Assembly: GCA_030549775.1 (NCBI GenBank)
Contig: CM060180.1
Coordinates: 83,607,672 to 83,671,671 of the forward strand
Direction of reading: 5' to 3'
Origin: Tamarix chinensis
Taxonomy: Eukaryota > Streptophyta > Magnoliopsida > Caryophyllales > Tamaricaceae
Length of the DNA stretch: 64,000 nucleotides
Position numbers and translations under genes: made by a program. Positions 1-12,700 of the stretch are shown here, one piece after another (the first letter of the stretch is position 1; every line of letters begins with the position of its first letter). The notes beneath the pieces are model-generated. The model was not told the origin of the DNA. It searched no databases and saw only the letters and a list, made by a program, of their open reading frames with translations.

Positions 1-221
1 TAATGTTGAGAGTCTAGGCTTAGTTCTCTAAATAAAACTTGTTGATTTCTTATTAGAAGTTAGTAATTTTGTTGAAGATCAAAATAAAAATTGACGAGTA
101 ATCTCCACATGAAATCAATTCGAATACATCAACCCATTTGAGTATCATTTTCTACTCAAATATGCATAGAAAAATGATCATGAATTATGACATAATAATT
201 CATCAATTATCTTCCACATCA
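1..221 (+). repeat. 3' end of a gypsy LTR (5' LTR of a plus-strand element, cut by the window edge)
   Basis: The segment ends in CACATCA and is followed six bases later by a primer-binding site, which is how the 5' LTR of a Ty3/gypsy element ends. The CATCA terminus matches the TGATG...CATCA ends of other gypsy LTRs in this window. The start lies outside the window, so the length is unknown. The internal region that should follow cannot be recognised beyond a short leader. Confidence 0.6.
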
Positions 222-226
222 TTTTT

Positions 227-238
227 TGGTATCAAAGC
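227..238 (+). other. Primer-binding site, initiator-Met tRNA type
   Basis: TGGTATCAAAGC differs by one base from TGGTATCAGAGC, the plant initiator-methionine tRNA complement used by many Ty3/gypsy and copia elements to prime minus-strand DNA. Its place just inside the LTR end supports the call. Confidence 0.65.
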
Positions 239-1005
239 TTGGCTTTAGATCAGCAACCATTGGATGAAAATAATAAAACAAATCAAAACCAACCATCTAT
301 GGAGGTTCTTGATCATTCTTGATGTCATTCTTTGAAGCTTGGTTGTTATTCTTAGAATCTTGCATGCATGTGTAGGGTTTGAGTGGAACATGTGTAGAGA
401 TAGGTAGCATGGCATGGTAATCTTGAATGCTATATCTAAAATCTTGAATAAAAATAGTATATTACATGTTAGGGTTCGAATGTTTTAGAAAGGAAAAACC
501 ATGCATGTTTAGTCTTTAGGTTTTAGTTGTCATGATGAGACATATACTACATATTATCCCACAGTGTTAGGTTAGATTCAATAAATACTTACTTTTTGTG
601 ATCAATTATGGAGCATGAATTCAATCATTTGTTAGCACCAATTGTAGGTTGAACTTTACTAAATTCGACTAAATCTTGCTTCGAGTAGCAAGATGGAGAT
701 ACATAAAAGGAAAGCCATCAATTTACTAAATTTTTCTACCACCGACCCAATTTGATAACGCATTCAATGGATCAGTCACCACTTTCTCCTTAAAAACTAA
801 TTATAAACAGAGATACTGGACAAACTTACAAGATCTAACTACGCTAGTGATCTGTATGGAACTTATAGATCTATATGTTGAAGGTGGAACCAGAGAGAGA
901 GGAAGGCTTCAACAGGAAGGCTTCGGCTTTGGTAGGCAGGCTTCGATAGGAAAGGGTAGTTGACAATGGTTGGCGTTGAGAGGTAGGCACATGAAGAGTT
1001 AGAAG
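239..1005. other. Leader/unassigned AT-rich DNA
   Basis: Presumably the 5' leader and decayed gag of the element whose LTR ends at 221. I see no gag motif, open frame of useful length or other recognisable signal. Confidence 0.3.
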
Positions 1006-1175
1006 AAGAATTACCTGATGGTCCAAACGGGTAATTTTTTCCCCTGGCCCAGTAGCATACTTTTACCCTAGAATAAGTTTTTTCCCATACCAAACATAAA
1101 AGAGAAGGGAAATAATTTCCCTTATATTTTTTACACCTGCTTTACCCCCATACCAAACATAACCTAAAGCCTTTG
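1006..1175. repeat. Possible PIF/Harbinger-type transposon end or MITE
   Basis: The phrase CCCATACCAAACATAA occurs twice, near 1084 and 1150. The second copy is followed by CCTAA, resembling the 3' terminus plus TTA/TAA target duplication of plant Harbinger elements. A short palindrome, gggaaataatttccc, lies between them. No matching left inverted repeat was found upstream, so this is at best a fragment. Confidence 0.3.
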
Positions 1176-1308
1176 ATATCCTCAAGGATAAATTGTTATA
1201 TGTGATGTGAAAGATCATCAAGTAATAATCTTCTATAAAACCATGATCTTTCAATGGCCTTAAGTACTACCAAAGTCTTCAAAATTTTATGTACTCTCGA
1301 ATGTGGAT

Positions 1309-1988
1309 GATGCTAATTTCACATTGCTCTTAGAGGGTGGCTAAGATCTACGTTAAGATCTTTAACCATATAAAGATAAATCTTCTATTTATCAATAGAA
1401 TACACTCCAATACTCTCTAAAGATCTCAATTGAAGAAGAAGAAGAATAAACACATGGCTATCTGTGTATTCTCTTTATTCAATTTTTATATTATGCATTC
1501 TCTCTATCGAGATAAAATGTGTACAAGGGTTTATATATGTAGGTAGACATGCAGGACAATTCATTAATAAGTCCATATATTTAGCCTTATTAATGAAATC
1601 AACCCTTGAGGCATGGAAAAAGCATATATAAATGAGTTAAAATGACATTTTACAAGCATTACAAAGTATACAATAAAACAACAAAGTTATACAAACTCTA
1701 AATATGTAATACATATATTTAACATATGTAATACAACTTTGTATCTTGTAGCCTTGCTCTTCCATACACTTTGTGATTACTGTGATGATATTCTATTATA
1801 CATCAAAGATCTTCAATAACTTTAAATTCTTGTAAATGTATATAATACTTAAAAGAATTACCTCGCAAAACATTAGAAGCATAAGAATTTTCAAGCACAA
1901 TGGGTTCGATCTCCATCTATGCTAATCATTCTTGTTCTTTATCCTTTAAAGAATAAGATGAGAGTGAGCTAGAGATATTACTACATCA
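1309..1988 (-). repeat. 3' LTR of gypsy copy B (minus strand)
   Basis: Read on the minus strand it begins TGATGTAGTAATATC directly after a purine-rich tract (acaaggggagat) and ends at a CATCA near 1309. It contains a TATA-like tatataaa followed by a transcribed-looking region. The start resembles the LTRs at 4263, 5494 and 34176, so it is the same family. The distal boundary is inferred from the CATCA end only; no target duplication was found. Confidence 0.6.
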
Positions 1989-4105
1989 ATCTCCCCTTGT
2001 AAAGAAGAATTTTTCCTCAAATAAGCATCACAATAGTAAGGAGATAAGTTACCAATGTTGAAAGTCCAAGACACTCATCCATAAGATTTTGAACGGTCCA
2101 TATGCTTTTGGCATTAGTTTTTTTTATTAATTTTGAAAATCTTTATTTTCTTAAATGCAGTTATACTAAATCTCCTAATTTAAACACTTGTTGAATTTTA
2201 TTTTTTATTTAGCTTGAGCTTGGTATTTGGCATTAGATTTTTCAATGTTGTCTTTAATTTATTGATGAAGTTTTTTAAATAATTTGATTATTTTCTTTAA
2301 CATAACTAACATAACTAATATCATGGATCTTCTAGACAAAGTATATGCCATGAAATTTTCTTTACCATTGAAATGTTTGATAGGAAACATAAAGGATTAT
2401 AAAAAACTAACTCATTTGGCATGTCTAGGAATAACCTTTTTTCAACTATGCCAATATTTCAAATTATCATGGTCTAAATGCAAAACAAATGGCTTAGGTC
2501 TTAAGTAATGACTCCATATTTCTAGAATTTGTATGATGTTATATAACTCTTTATCATTTGATGAATAGTTTAGTTTTACTCCATTTAAATTCTCACTATA
2601 AAAGTATAATAGCTCGTTATTCTTGTGAGAGTGCACCTCCTATACCTACCCTATTTGCATCACACATAACCTCAAATAATTTATCAATATTGGGTAAAGC
2701 TAGCACTCGTGCATTGGATAAATTATTTTTCAAAGTTTGGAAGGCCTTATGTTATATCCTCATTCTAATCAAATTCGCTCTTCTTTATGAGTTATGTTAT
2801 TGGTGCGGCAATAGTAGAAAAAAATCCTTAATGAATCTCTAATAGAAACTTGTCAAACCATAGAAACTCATCACCTCATGTATATCCTTAGGTATAAGCC
2901 AATATTTAATAACCTCAATCTCTGTGGGATCAACTTTAATACATTCACTACTCATAATATGTCCAAGGAAAACTATACTCGAAAACATAAAATCACATTT
3001 GTCCATTTTTTTCATAGAGAATTCTCCCTCAACTTATCAAATAATTTCTCTAAATGAATAAGATAATCATGTTCATTTCTACTCTATACAAGTATATTGT
3101 TTGAGTACACCACAATGAAAATTCCAAGTAAAGGTCAAAGAGCTTTATTATTAGTCTCATAAATGAACTAAGTTCATTAAATAAACTAAAAGGCATCACG
3201 ATCCACTCATTAAGGCCATATTTTTTTAATGTAGTTTTCCATTCATCCTCTTCTCTTATTTACATTTGATGATATCTAATTCTTAGATCAATCATAAAGA
3301 ATACTTGCGCTCCACATAACTCTTCAAATATGTTATCTAATCTTGGCATAGGAAATTGATATTTGATAGTTATATTCTTAATAACTCTTGGGTCGATACA
3401 CATTTGTCAGGTACCATCCTTTTTAGGGACAAGTAATGCAGGCACATGACATAAATTCATGATTTACATCATGTACCCTTTTCTATAAGCTCTTATATTT
3501 GTTTTTATATCTCCTTAGCCTCATTTAGATTACATAAATATGCAGCTCTATTAGTTAAGGACATGATAGGAATTAAATCTATGGCATGTTCTATTCTACT
3601 CTTAAGTGGCAATATAGATGGTAAATCATTAGGAAAAATATGGTGATACTCGCCAAGGAGTTTTTCTAATTCAAGATTATCAATATTTCTCTCCCCTTAT
3701 CGGGAGTCCTTCATTATCATAATATAGCATAGCAACTTCCTTCTTCTTGAATACATTTGACCATAGCCCTTTCATGTAAAAATAAATTCCTTTTATTCTT
3801 GACTATGCTCTCATTATCACATTTAGAAGGTTTAAGTTTATGCTTCTTCTTATCCTTCTTAACTAGATGTTACTTAGTAAAACTATTATGAATAACATTT
3901 CTATCATACTACCATGGTCTACCAAATAAGATTCCACTAGCATCTATAAGTAAAACAACACATAGCACATCATCATGATAATTACCAATGTTAAATGATA
4001 CTTGGGTTTGGTTAATTACCTTGACTCCCTTGTCCTTAGTTAATCAATGAAGGGAATAACGCTTTGAATGTGGTGTAGTTTTCAACCCTAAATCCTTCAC
4101 CAAAT
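1989..4105 (-). pseudogene. Decayed Ty3/gypsy pol, copy B
   Basis: On the minus strand, from 4105 down, the order is retropepsin with a GRPW-type end (about 4105-3890), reverse transcriptase (about 3570-2880, with a PALLVPKKDGT-like stretch at 3440-3400 and a GAQVF...DL stretch near 3310-3270), RNase H (2636-2442), then the integrase C-terminal GPF-type region (about 2290-2030). The integrase zinc finger and catalytic core are missing between roughly 2290 and 2440. Many stops and frameshifts are present. At about 4105 it abuts a plus-strand gypsy fragment, so the 5' half is lost. Confidence 0.7.
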
Positions 4106-4262
4106 GAACCGTTTAAAATACTTAAAAATTTAGAGAAAGTGCTTATGAACTTGAACTTCTAGAATCTTATGGTGGTGTTCTAAGGAAATTTAACATCCGT
4201 GATTTATCTACTTGTTATAGTGATGTTAATGTGAGGACAAATTATTCTCAAGGTGGGGAGAA
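4106..4262 (+). pseudogene. C-terminal end of a plus-strand gypsy pol (copy C) with polypurine tract
   Basis: A short plus-strand stretch reads as the integrase GPF-type region and the acidic tail that ends gypsy polyproteins (RDLSTCYSDVNVRTNYSQGG at about 4198-4257). It runs into a polypurine tract, aaggtggggagaa, at 4250-4262, immediately before an LTR start. Everything 5' of this is missing: the sequence switches abruptly to the minus-strand copy B at about 4105. Confidence 0.65.
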
Positions 4263-4795
4263 TGATGTAGGAACATCTATGGATTATCAAGATAATAAGG
4301 ATTTGGTATGCTTAGTAATGGATCCTATTACGATATGTGTCTTTGATGATTATAATACTAACCATAATAAGTGTACTTTGAGTAATTCTTGTAGGTATGT
4401 TATAAATTTTTTAAGGAGAATATTCATACATTTCAAGATGGTAACATACTTAAGCTTTCATATGTTACAAGTTATTACAAGTCAAATGAAGCTATTATGT
4501 ATGGAAGTTAAACTCACAAGTTAAGAGACCTAGTTATCATTCTTATGTAAATTAGGCCTTTTGTTAGCTTTTTCCATGTAATAATTAGATAAATTTGTTT
4601 GTAATATTTTTTGGTTTGGTTCATGTGCTATATAGGTTAGTAATATGATGCTATAACTAGTTAGTGTGATAGTTAACCATGTGTTTATTACCTTGGCAAA
4701 CTTATTGTGCTATTTAGAATAGTGTGAATACCTATATAAGGCATGGTCGACACCTTCTAACATATGAGTCAAATATATTGAAATCAAATACAAGT
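4263..4795 (+). repeat. LTR of gypsy copy C, truncated by insertion
   Basis: Starts TGATGTAGGAACATC after a polypurine tract and has a TATA-like tatataagg at about 4733. It matches, in reverse orientation, the LTR at 33363-34176 over several hundred bases, including the stretch around the TATA box. It breaks off at 4795, where the minus-strand LTR of copy A begins, so copy A inserted into it. Confidence 0.75.
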
Positions 4796-5494
4796 TGATG
4801 TGTTAGATCCTACATGAATATCTTCGCAATTATAAGACTTTAGCATTTGGCTTGATCATTAACAAAGTCAACTTAGAAGTAAATAAGGACTTGAAGTTGG
4901 ACATTTGCAATGTTTATTAGAATGTGGCCTTTTGATCTACTCCAAGATCAAATTCAATACTAAAGAGAAATCTCTAATTTCTCTAGAGAATTATTCCTAA
5001 ATATTACTTCTCACTTGAGAGAAATATAAGAAGAAAGAAAGCTAAGAGTCGACTGCTGCTCCTTTTTATTATTATTAAGTACTCAATTTTCATTCATCTA
5101 TTCTCTCTCAAGCAAATGTATAAGGATTTTTATATAGATATATGACTTGAGGTCGAGCTTAACACTCCTTAATTAAGCTCAAATCAATTGACCTAATTGT
5201 ATAAGAGTTAAACCAACTCATGTCCATATGGTATGCATAATAAGTTACAATTATATTGATAATATATTACAAAGTTTTCATAAAATACCAAAGCTAAATA
5301 AAACCTAATCATGATATCACACGAAATAATCAATAATTAAGCTTCATGACTTATAGCTCTATCTCCTATGTAACTTTGTAACCCTTTTATTATGAAGGTG
5401 TTCAAGATTTTCCAAAACAATTGGTACGATTTAAATATATGCCAACTCTTGATCTTTAACTTGAGAATAATGAGATGAATATGTTCCTACATTA
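4796..5494 (-). repeat. 3' LTR of gypsy copy A (minus strand)
   Basis: On the minus strand it starts TAATGTAGGAACAT after the tract acaaggggataa and ends ACACATCA at 4796. It contains a TATA-like tatataaa near 5130 and is about 699 bp. The 5 bp to its left, CAAGT, would be the target duplication, but the other end of copy A is lost, so this cannot be confirmed. Confidence 0.75.
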
Positions 5495-6762
5495 TTATCC
5501 CCTTGTAAAGAAGAATTTTACCTCAAATTAGTATCACTATAATAAGGAGATAAATTACCAACGTTGAAAAAGTCTTAGAAACTCCTTCATAAGATTCTGG
5601 TAATTCTAACTCAAGGATTATTTCTAATTTTTCTTAAGATTTTAAAAGGTGCATTTACTCTTGGTATTATTTTATTCTTTCTCAATTTTAGAAATCTTTC
5701 TTTTCTTAAATGCAAGCATACCAAGTCTCCTTGTGAAAAAATATATATATTTCTATTTTTGTTAGATTGGTTTTGGTATTTAGCATTAGATTTCTCAATA
5801 TTATTCTTTATTTATTCATGAAGTTTTTGAAAGAATTCAACTCTTTCTTTAGCATCATAGTTTTTAATATCACCTTTCCTTAATAACAACATATTGATAG
5901 GTAAAAAAGTATTAAATCCATATATAACTTCAAATAGTCTCAAGTGAGTCTAACAAATCTTTATGGAAGAAACTTTTGCTTTCTTAACCAGTCACATGTC
6001 TCCTAATAATAGATTGTAATAATTTTATCATTCGTGGCTAGTATAGATTTTCTTGTAATATTTCCATGATTTTATGAACATGTATACCCCCTCATGTACT
6101 TCCTCAACAAGAAAAACACACATACTAGAACAAGTTATACACAACTTATTAAGTCTGAAAAGAAATTCACCCTGTAGCATATAATTACCACAACTATAAT
6201 TTTTCTCACATTTATTACAAACTTAAAAAAATCTTCATCTTTTTTATATGAATCTTTCAACATTTCAAAACCTAATAATTTAGCATCGAACATAACAAGT
6301 ATCATAGATCTTCTGGATCATGCATCTTATATGACATTTTCTCTACCATCAAATTTTTTGATAAAAAGCACGAAGGATTGTAAAAAAATAACTCATTTTT
6401 CATGTCTAGTAATAGTCTTCTTTTTCTCATACAAATATTTTTGACTCTCATGATCCCAATGTAAAGCAAATGGTTTAGCTCTCAAATAATGATTCCATGT
6501 TTATGATAACATAAAATTCCTTGTTATATGTTGAATAATTCATTTTAGAACCATTTAATTTTTCACGAAAAATTGCAATGAATCTTTTTTCTTGTGAGAG
6601 TATACCTCATATCCCTTACCCACTAGCATCACATGTAACTTTAAAAAATTTATTAAAATAAGGTAAATATAATACCAATGCATTAAATAGCTTGTCCTTT
6701 GAAATCTCAAAAGCTTAAGTGGAATCTTCTGCGCACTTGAATTCACATTTATTTATAAGATG
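5495..6762 (-). pseudogene. Gypsy copy A, 3' half of pol
   Basis: Minus-strand relic continuing from 13861: RNase H (frameshifted, about 6740-6440), the integrase HHCC finger (about 6200-6030, with a vehEgv-like stretch), then directly the integrase C-terminal GPF-type domain (about 5930-5560). The DDE integrase core is deleted. Stops are frequent in all frames. The reading is interrupted at 6762 by the full-length element, whose 5-bp duplication AGATG forms the last bases (6758-6762). Confidence 0.75.
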
Positions 6763-7663
6763 TGATGTGTATCTCAATAATTTGTATTTAAAAAATTCTA
6801 TTGATTCTTGTAAATTGCATTGTACATATAATTACTTTTCTTATTCTGTGATTAATTAGGGAAAAATCAAATTATTGGAAATGAACCATAATGTGGCTGC
6901 TGTGAGTAGATGTTGCTAGTTGTTGCTGCTGTCCAGAAATTGCTGCATAAGTTGATTTTTCTTTGTTGATTATATCAGAGGGAAAAATATCAATCCCATA
7001 TGATGCATTCGCCATCACATCTTAGCTAGTGGAATTAAGTTGGTCGCATAATCAACCACCTGACCCATATTTTCTAGGTTAGAAGGATTATAGATTATGC
7101 AACCCTTAATTTCCATAATTAGCTACATAAGTTAGCTGATGGGAATTAAGTTGTATCTTAATTCTGTGGGAATGTTGTAATCTTGTATTTGTAATTGGGC
7201 TGAATTATTATTATCAGCACCAATGGTGGCCTTGTATTCTTTTGGGTAATTGTTTTGGTTGATATGTATTTGGGCTATTGGGTTATTGTAATTAAGCCCA
7301 TCGAACCGTATGTATCTTGTATTGTATACGTGCATATATAAGGGCATATATAGGAGGTTGTACGATACTTTTGGTAGATTATTATAGATTATCTCGATCG
7401 TTCTTTTCTCTCTCTAGAAATTCTCTCTCCTGACTTCTCTCTCTCGCAAAACCCTCGCTCGCTCAATCTTATTCTCTGCTGATCTTCTTCTTGATACTAT
7501 TTTTTGTGAATCTAATCTCAATTTCCGTTGAATACAACTGTGCCCTGAGTTTTCTTGATCTTTCTTTGGTTTAATTTCCTTAGGCTGATCTGTATTTGTG
7601 GTCGAACCCATCACTTGACTTACGATCTGGCGAAATTTCTTGAAACCTATCCAGGCTTCATCA
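6763..7663 (+). repeat. 5' LTR of the CRM-like element
   Basis: 901 bp, TGATGTGTATCTC... to ...GGCTTCATCA. Tatataagggc near 7335 is a probable TATA box, about 50 bases upstream of a CT-rich stretch (7400-7445) that is a likely transcript start region. Ends three bases before the primer-binding site. Confidence 0.93.
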
Positions 7664-7665
7664 TT

Positions 7666-7678
7666 TGGTATTAGAGCC
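7666..7678 (+). other. Primer-binding site, initiator-Met tRNA type
   Basis: TGGTATTAGAGCC, one base from the canonical TGGTATCAGAGC complement of initiator-methionine tRNA, two bases inside the LTR end. Confidence 0.85.
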
Positions 7679-8434
7679 TCGAGTCATCGAGTGCTTGTGT
7701 TTTATTACATTTATTGTTGAATTTTATTGTTTCTTTCCAATTCTTGATCTCGCTAACCCTCGATTTTGTAAGTTGGTGTTTCTAGGGTTCGTGTCTGACA
7801 AGAATCGAACGATTCTTGTTGCGATAATTGCGATGAATAATTTTTTTTACTTCCGACGAAGAATTTTAACCCTAATGAGACTATAGTATTCTGGAACCCC
7901 GGATTAACTGTTCATTACTTGCCTCTCGGCTAGGGTTTAGTTAGATTCTTGGTTTCTTACAGTAATTGATAATCATTTCCACATTCGGTAAACTCTATCC
8001 TTTTCTCTCTCTAATTCCTACAATTCTTGTGATTAAGAATTCATACTTCTGTTGTGGGTTAATGCTACACTAAATTCTTGAAGGAGTGTGCTGGTATTAA
8101 CTCAGTATTAACGAATTCTTATTTTTAGAAAGGAGTAGAGGCTCCAAGAAGAGGGTCCCCAAATTGTTATTCGGCTTAACCGCCAACATTTGTTGGCGTA
8201 GTATATTCATTCCATCTTGAGAATTTTCCTGTGTGTTGGTCGGCGATTATTCTAGTATCATTTTTCTGTTTTCAGTGGATTCTTTTAATCATATAGTTGT
8301 ATTGTGATTATTCTTTTATAAGTGTGATCATTGTGGTTGACATCATTTGATTGCTATATTTAAGTGTACTATTTTTATAAATCGATTGACTGTCTGTTTT
8401 TGTTTATAAAGTAAATAGAATTGTAGTATTCATT

Positions 8435-9730
8435 ATGTCTAATCACGGCTAGTCTGTGAACCAATCAGTGTCTGTGTTTAGTAATGACCTATTAGAAACA
8501 CTTAGGACATTTCAGGAACAAATGACTGCCCAATTGGTTGTGTTGTCTGCTAACTTAGAGCAAAGAATAGGAGAACAAGAAATTAGAATTAATGATTTAC
8601 AAAATAATAGACTAAATGATCAACATGCTAGGATATTAGGCAGGGCTCCCATGGAACCTAGAAACAAGATTACCCCTTTAACTAATTTAGAAGACTTAGA
8701 AGACCAAATATCCAATAATAGTGATAGAAGGCCTAAACAAGTTAATAGGCAAGAAAGGGAATTAGATCAAATTAATAGGAATGTAGGTAACCTTAAGTTT
8801 AATATACCTGGATTCAATGGGAGAAATGATCCTGATTATTACTTTAAATGGGAAAGGAAGATAGAGTTAGTCTTTAAATGTCATAATAATTTAGATGAGA
8901 AGAAAATTAAGGTAGCTGTAGTAGAGTTTACAGACTATGCTTCTTCTTGGTATTATAACATTGTCTAAACTAGGCGTAGAAGTGGATAACCACCTGTATA
9001 GAATTGGGATGAATTTAAAGCTTTAATGAGGAAGAGTTTTGTTCCAAATTATTATTATAGAGAGTTGTATAAGAGACTGCAAACATTAAGTCAGGGTAAT
9101 AGATCTGTAGATGAATATTTTAAGGAATTAGAAATGTTAGTAATTAAACCTGGAATTATTGAGGATGAGGATGCTACTATGGCTAGGTTCTTGAGTGGAT
9201 TGAATTATGAAATTGCTAATAAGGTAGAATTATATCTATATGGAACTTTGGATGAGATGGTTAATATAGCAGCTAAGATAGAGAGTCAAATAAGGAAGGC
9301 TAGACAGAATAAGCCATCTAGAATTGGGTTTAGAAATAATCTGAAGAGGAATTTTGGTGGAAATAGTTCTGGAAATTGGAAGAACAGTGGGAAATTTGAT
9401 TTTAAGGGTAAAGGTAACAAGGTTAAAGTAGGGAATAGAGTTGATAAGGGAAAAACTATTGCAGCTAACCCTGCTAGTGGTCCTACTAGGACTAGAGACA
9501 TAAAGTGCTTTAAGTGTGGAGGACTAGGTCATATAGCCTCTGAGTGTCCTAATAGGAGAAATATTCTGATTAGGGAATCTGGAGATATAGAATCTGAATC
9601 TGAGGAAGAAGAGGTAGAGGTCAACACAATTATGGATGACTTTAGTGAATCTGAAGAAGAGGTAGAACTTCCAGTTTGTAAGGATCTTTTTGTTGTGCGT
9701 AGGGCATTGAATAGTAACAAATTACCTGAC
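8435..9730 (+). pseudogene. gag: gag region of the CRM-like element
   Basis: Encodes the capsid/nucleocapsid part that packages element RNA. The likely ATG at 8435 is followed five codons later by a stop (8450). The frame then stays open from 8453 to 8966, has three stops (8966, about 8987 and 8999) and is open again from 9002. A retrotransposon gag domain is recognisable from about 8800 (IPGFNGRNDPDYYFKWERK) to 9290 (VDEYFKELE, ARFLSGLN). A basic, Gly/Asn-rich linker leads to a CCHC zinc knuckle, CFKCGGLGHIASEC, at about 9508-9548, then an acidic Glu/Ser-rich stretch before the protease. The knuckle is intact; the damage is point-like. Confidence 0.85.
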
Positions 9731-12700
9731 CCAAATGCAATACAAAGAGAAAATATCTTTCATACTAGATGTTTAATTAATGATAAGTGTTTTAACATGG
9801 CAATTGATAGTGGGAGTTGTATAAATGCTACTAGTATTTTATTAGTATCTAAGTTAGGATTACCAACCACTAAACATCCAAAACCCTATAGGCTTCAATG
9901 GTTAAATGAACTAGGAGATGTTAAGGTTAGTCAACAGGTCTTAGTAAACCTAAAATTAGGGAAGTATGAAGATTCTGTTTTGTGTGATATTGTCCCAATG
10001 CATGCTTCTCACCTTTTGTTAGGAAGACCATGGCAGTATGATAGGAAAATGACCCATGATGGGTATAAGAATAGGTATAATGTGCATAAGGATGATAAGA
10101 ATATTATTTTAGCATCTATGACTCCAAAAGAAATCTTTGATTATCAAATTAAAATAAAATCTGACTATAAGGAGTTAACTAAACAAACTGTAGAGACTGG
10201 AACTTGTTCAAATGAGGTTAAGAAGTCATTTGGATTTTATGCAAAGAAGAGTGACGTTGAAAGGGCTATTAGACAGCAATCAAGTGTATATCTAATGGTA
10301 TATAAGGAATGTTATGAGTGTCATACAGATTTAATTAAGGTTGTACCTGATAATGTCAGGAGTTGTTAGAGGAATATATGGATTTATTTCCTGAGGAGAA
10401 CCCCCATGGACTGCCTCCATTAAGGGGCATAGAACACCAAATAGATTTCATACCAGGAGCTATCATTCCTAACAGACCTACTTATAGAGCTAATACATAG
10501 GAAGTAATGAAGTTAAAGAAACAGGTATCTAAGTTATTGAGTAAAGGTTATCTTAGGGAGTCAATGAGTCCTTCTACTGTACCAATTCTTTTAGTTCCAA
10601 ATAAAGATGGGAGTTGGAGGATGTGCATAGATAGTAGAGCAGTAAACAAGGTAACAATTAAGTATAGGTATCCTATACCCAGGTTAGATGAGATTTTAGA
10701 TCTTTTACATGGTGTTGTAGTTTTTTATAAAATAGATTTGAAGAGTGGGTATCATCAAATTAGGATGAAACCAGGAGATGAGTGGAAAACATGTTTTATA
10801 ACAAATTTTGGGTTATATGAGTGGTTAGTTATGCCATTTGGATTATCCTATGCTCCAAGTACCTTTATGAGACTTATGAACCATGTGCTTAGAAACTTTA
10901 TTGGAAAATTTGTAGTTGTCTATTTTGATGATATACTTATCTACAACAAATCTCTAGAAGATCATTTGAGACATTTGAGGATTATTTGGATGTGTTCAAG
11001 GAAGAAAAATTGTATGCTAATCTATCTAAGTCAAGATTTTGTTTAGAGAGTGTAGTATTCCTAGGGTTTGTTATTAGTAGGAATGGTATATATGTTGATA
11101 AAGAAAAGATTAAAGCAATATAGGAATGGCCTATACCTAAGACAGTAACTGAGGTTATAAGTTTTCATGGTTTATGTTCTTTTTATCATAGATTTGTTAG
11201 AAACTTTAGTACTTTAGTATCACCTTTAACTACAATTACAAAAAAGAAAAATGGTTTTAAATGGGAAATAGAACAATAGAAAGCTTTTGAAATTCTTAAG
11301 GTAAAATTAACACAAGCTCCTGTATTAGTTTTTCCTGACTTTGACAAGATGTTTGAATTGGACTGTGATGCTTCAAGTTTAGGAATTGGGGTTGTTCTTT
11401 CTCAAGAGGGTATGCCTATAGCTTATTTAAGTGAAAAGTGGAGTGGTAGTACTTTAAATTACTCTACTTATGAAAAGGAATTGTTTGCTTTAGTAAGGGC
11501 ATTAGAAGTGTGGCAACATTATTTATGGCCTAGAGAATTTGTTATTAATACTGATCAAGAAGCTATAAAGTATCTAAAAGGTCAATCAAAATTGAATAGA
11601 AGGTAGGGTAGATGGATAGAATTTATTGAAATTTTTTATTATGTAATTAAGTATAAAAAAGGAGGTGATAATATAGTTGCAAATGCTTTGTCTAGGAGAC
11701 ATATTTTGTTGGGATTTTCTCATATTAAAGTTTTATATACTAAAAATCATGATTTTAAGGAAGTGTATAAGAATTGTGAAACTGCTGCCCAAGGGAAATA
11801 TTATATCTATGATGGATATTTATTTAGGGAAAATAGACTATGCATACCTAATTGTTCATATAGAGGATTATTAATCCAAGAGGCACATAATGGAGGGTTG
11901 ATGGCACATTTAGGGTTTCAAAAGACTTTGGATATATTATTTGAACATTTTTATTGGCCTCATATGAAGAAAGATGTGTTAAAGTATTGTATTAATTGTG
12001 TCGCTTGTAAACATGCTAAGTCCACTTCTAAACCATTTAGATTGTATACTCCATTACCTATTCCTACCCAGCCATGAACTGATATTTCTTTGAATTTTGT
12101 CTTAGGATTGCCTAGATATAATAGGGATAAAGATTCTATAATGGTTGTAGTAGATAGGTTTAGTAAAATGGCACATTTTATACCCTGTAATAAAACTAAT
12201 GATGCTGTAAGTGTAGCTGATTTATTTTTTTCTTACATAGTAACATTACATGGAGTACCTCGAACAATAGCATTTGATAGGGATGTTAAGTTTCTAAGTC
12301 ATTTTTGGAAGGTATTATAGGGAAATCTAGGAACTAAACTTTTATTTTCAACTACTTGTCATCCACAAACTGATGGGCAAACAGAAGTAGTAAATAGAAA
12401 TTTAGGTAACATGTTAAGGGTTGTGCTTGGAAAGAATCTTAGGCAGTGGGAAGCTATATTACCACAGATAGAATTTTCTTATAATAGAAAATTATATTCT
12501 ACAACTAAGAAAACACCTTTTGAAATTGTGTATGGTTTTAATCCTTTGACTCCACTTGATTTGAGTCCTTTACGTAGTTCTGAATTACATAATTTGGATG
12601 CTGAATCTCGTGCTGAAAAAATGAAGAAATTGCATGAATCTTTAAGTCAACAGATTAATAAAAGGGTTCAACAAATGGCTGAGGTTGCTAATAAAAGAAG

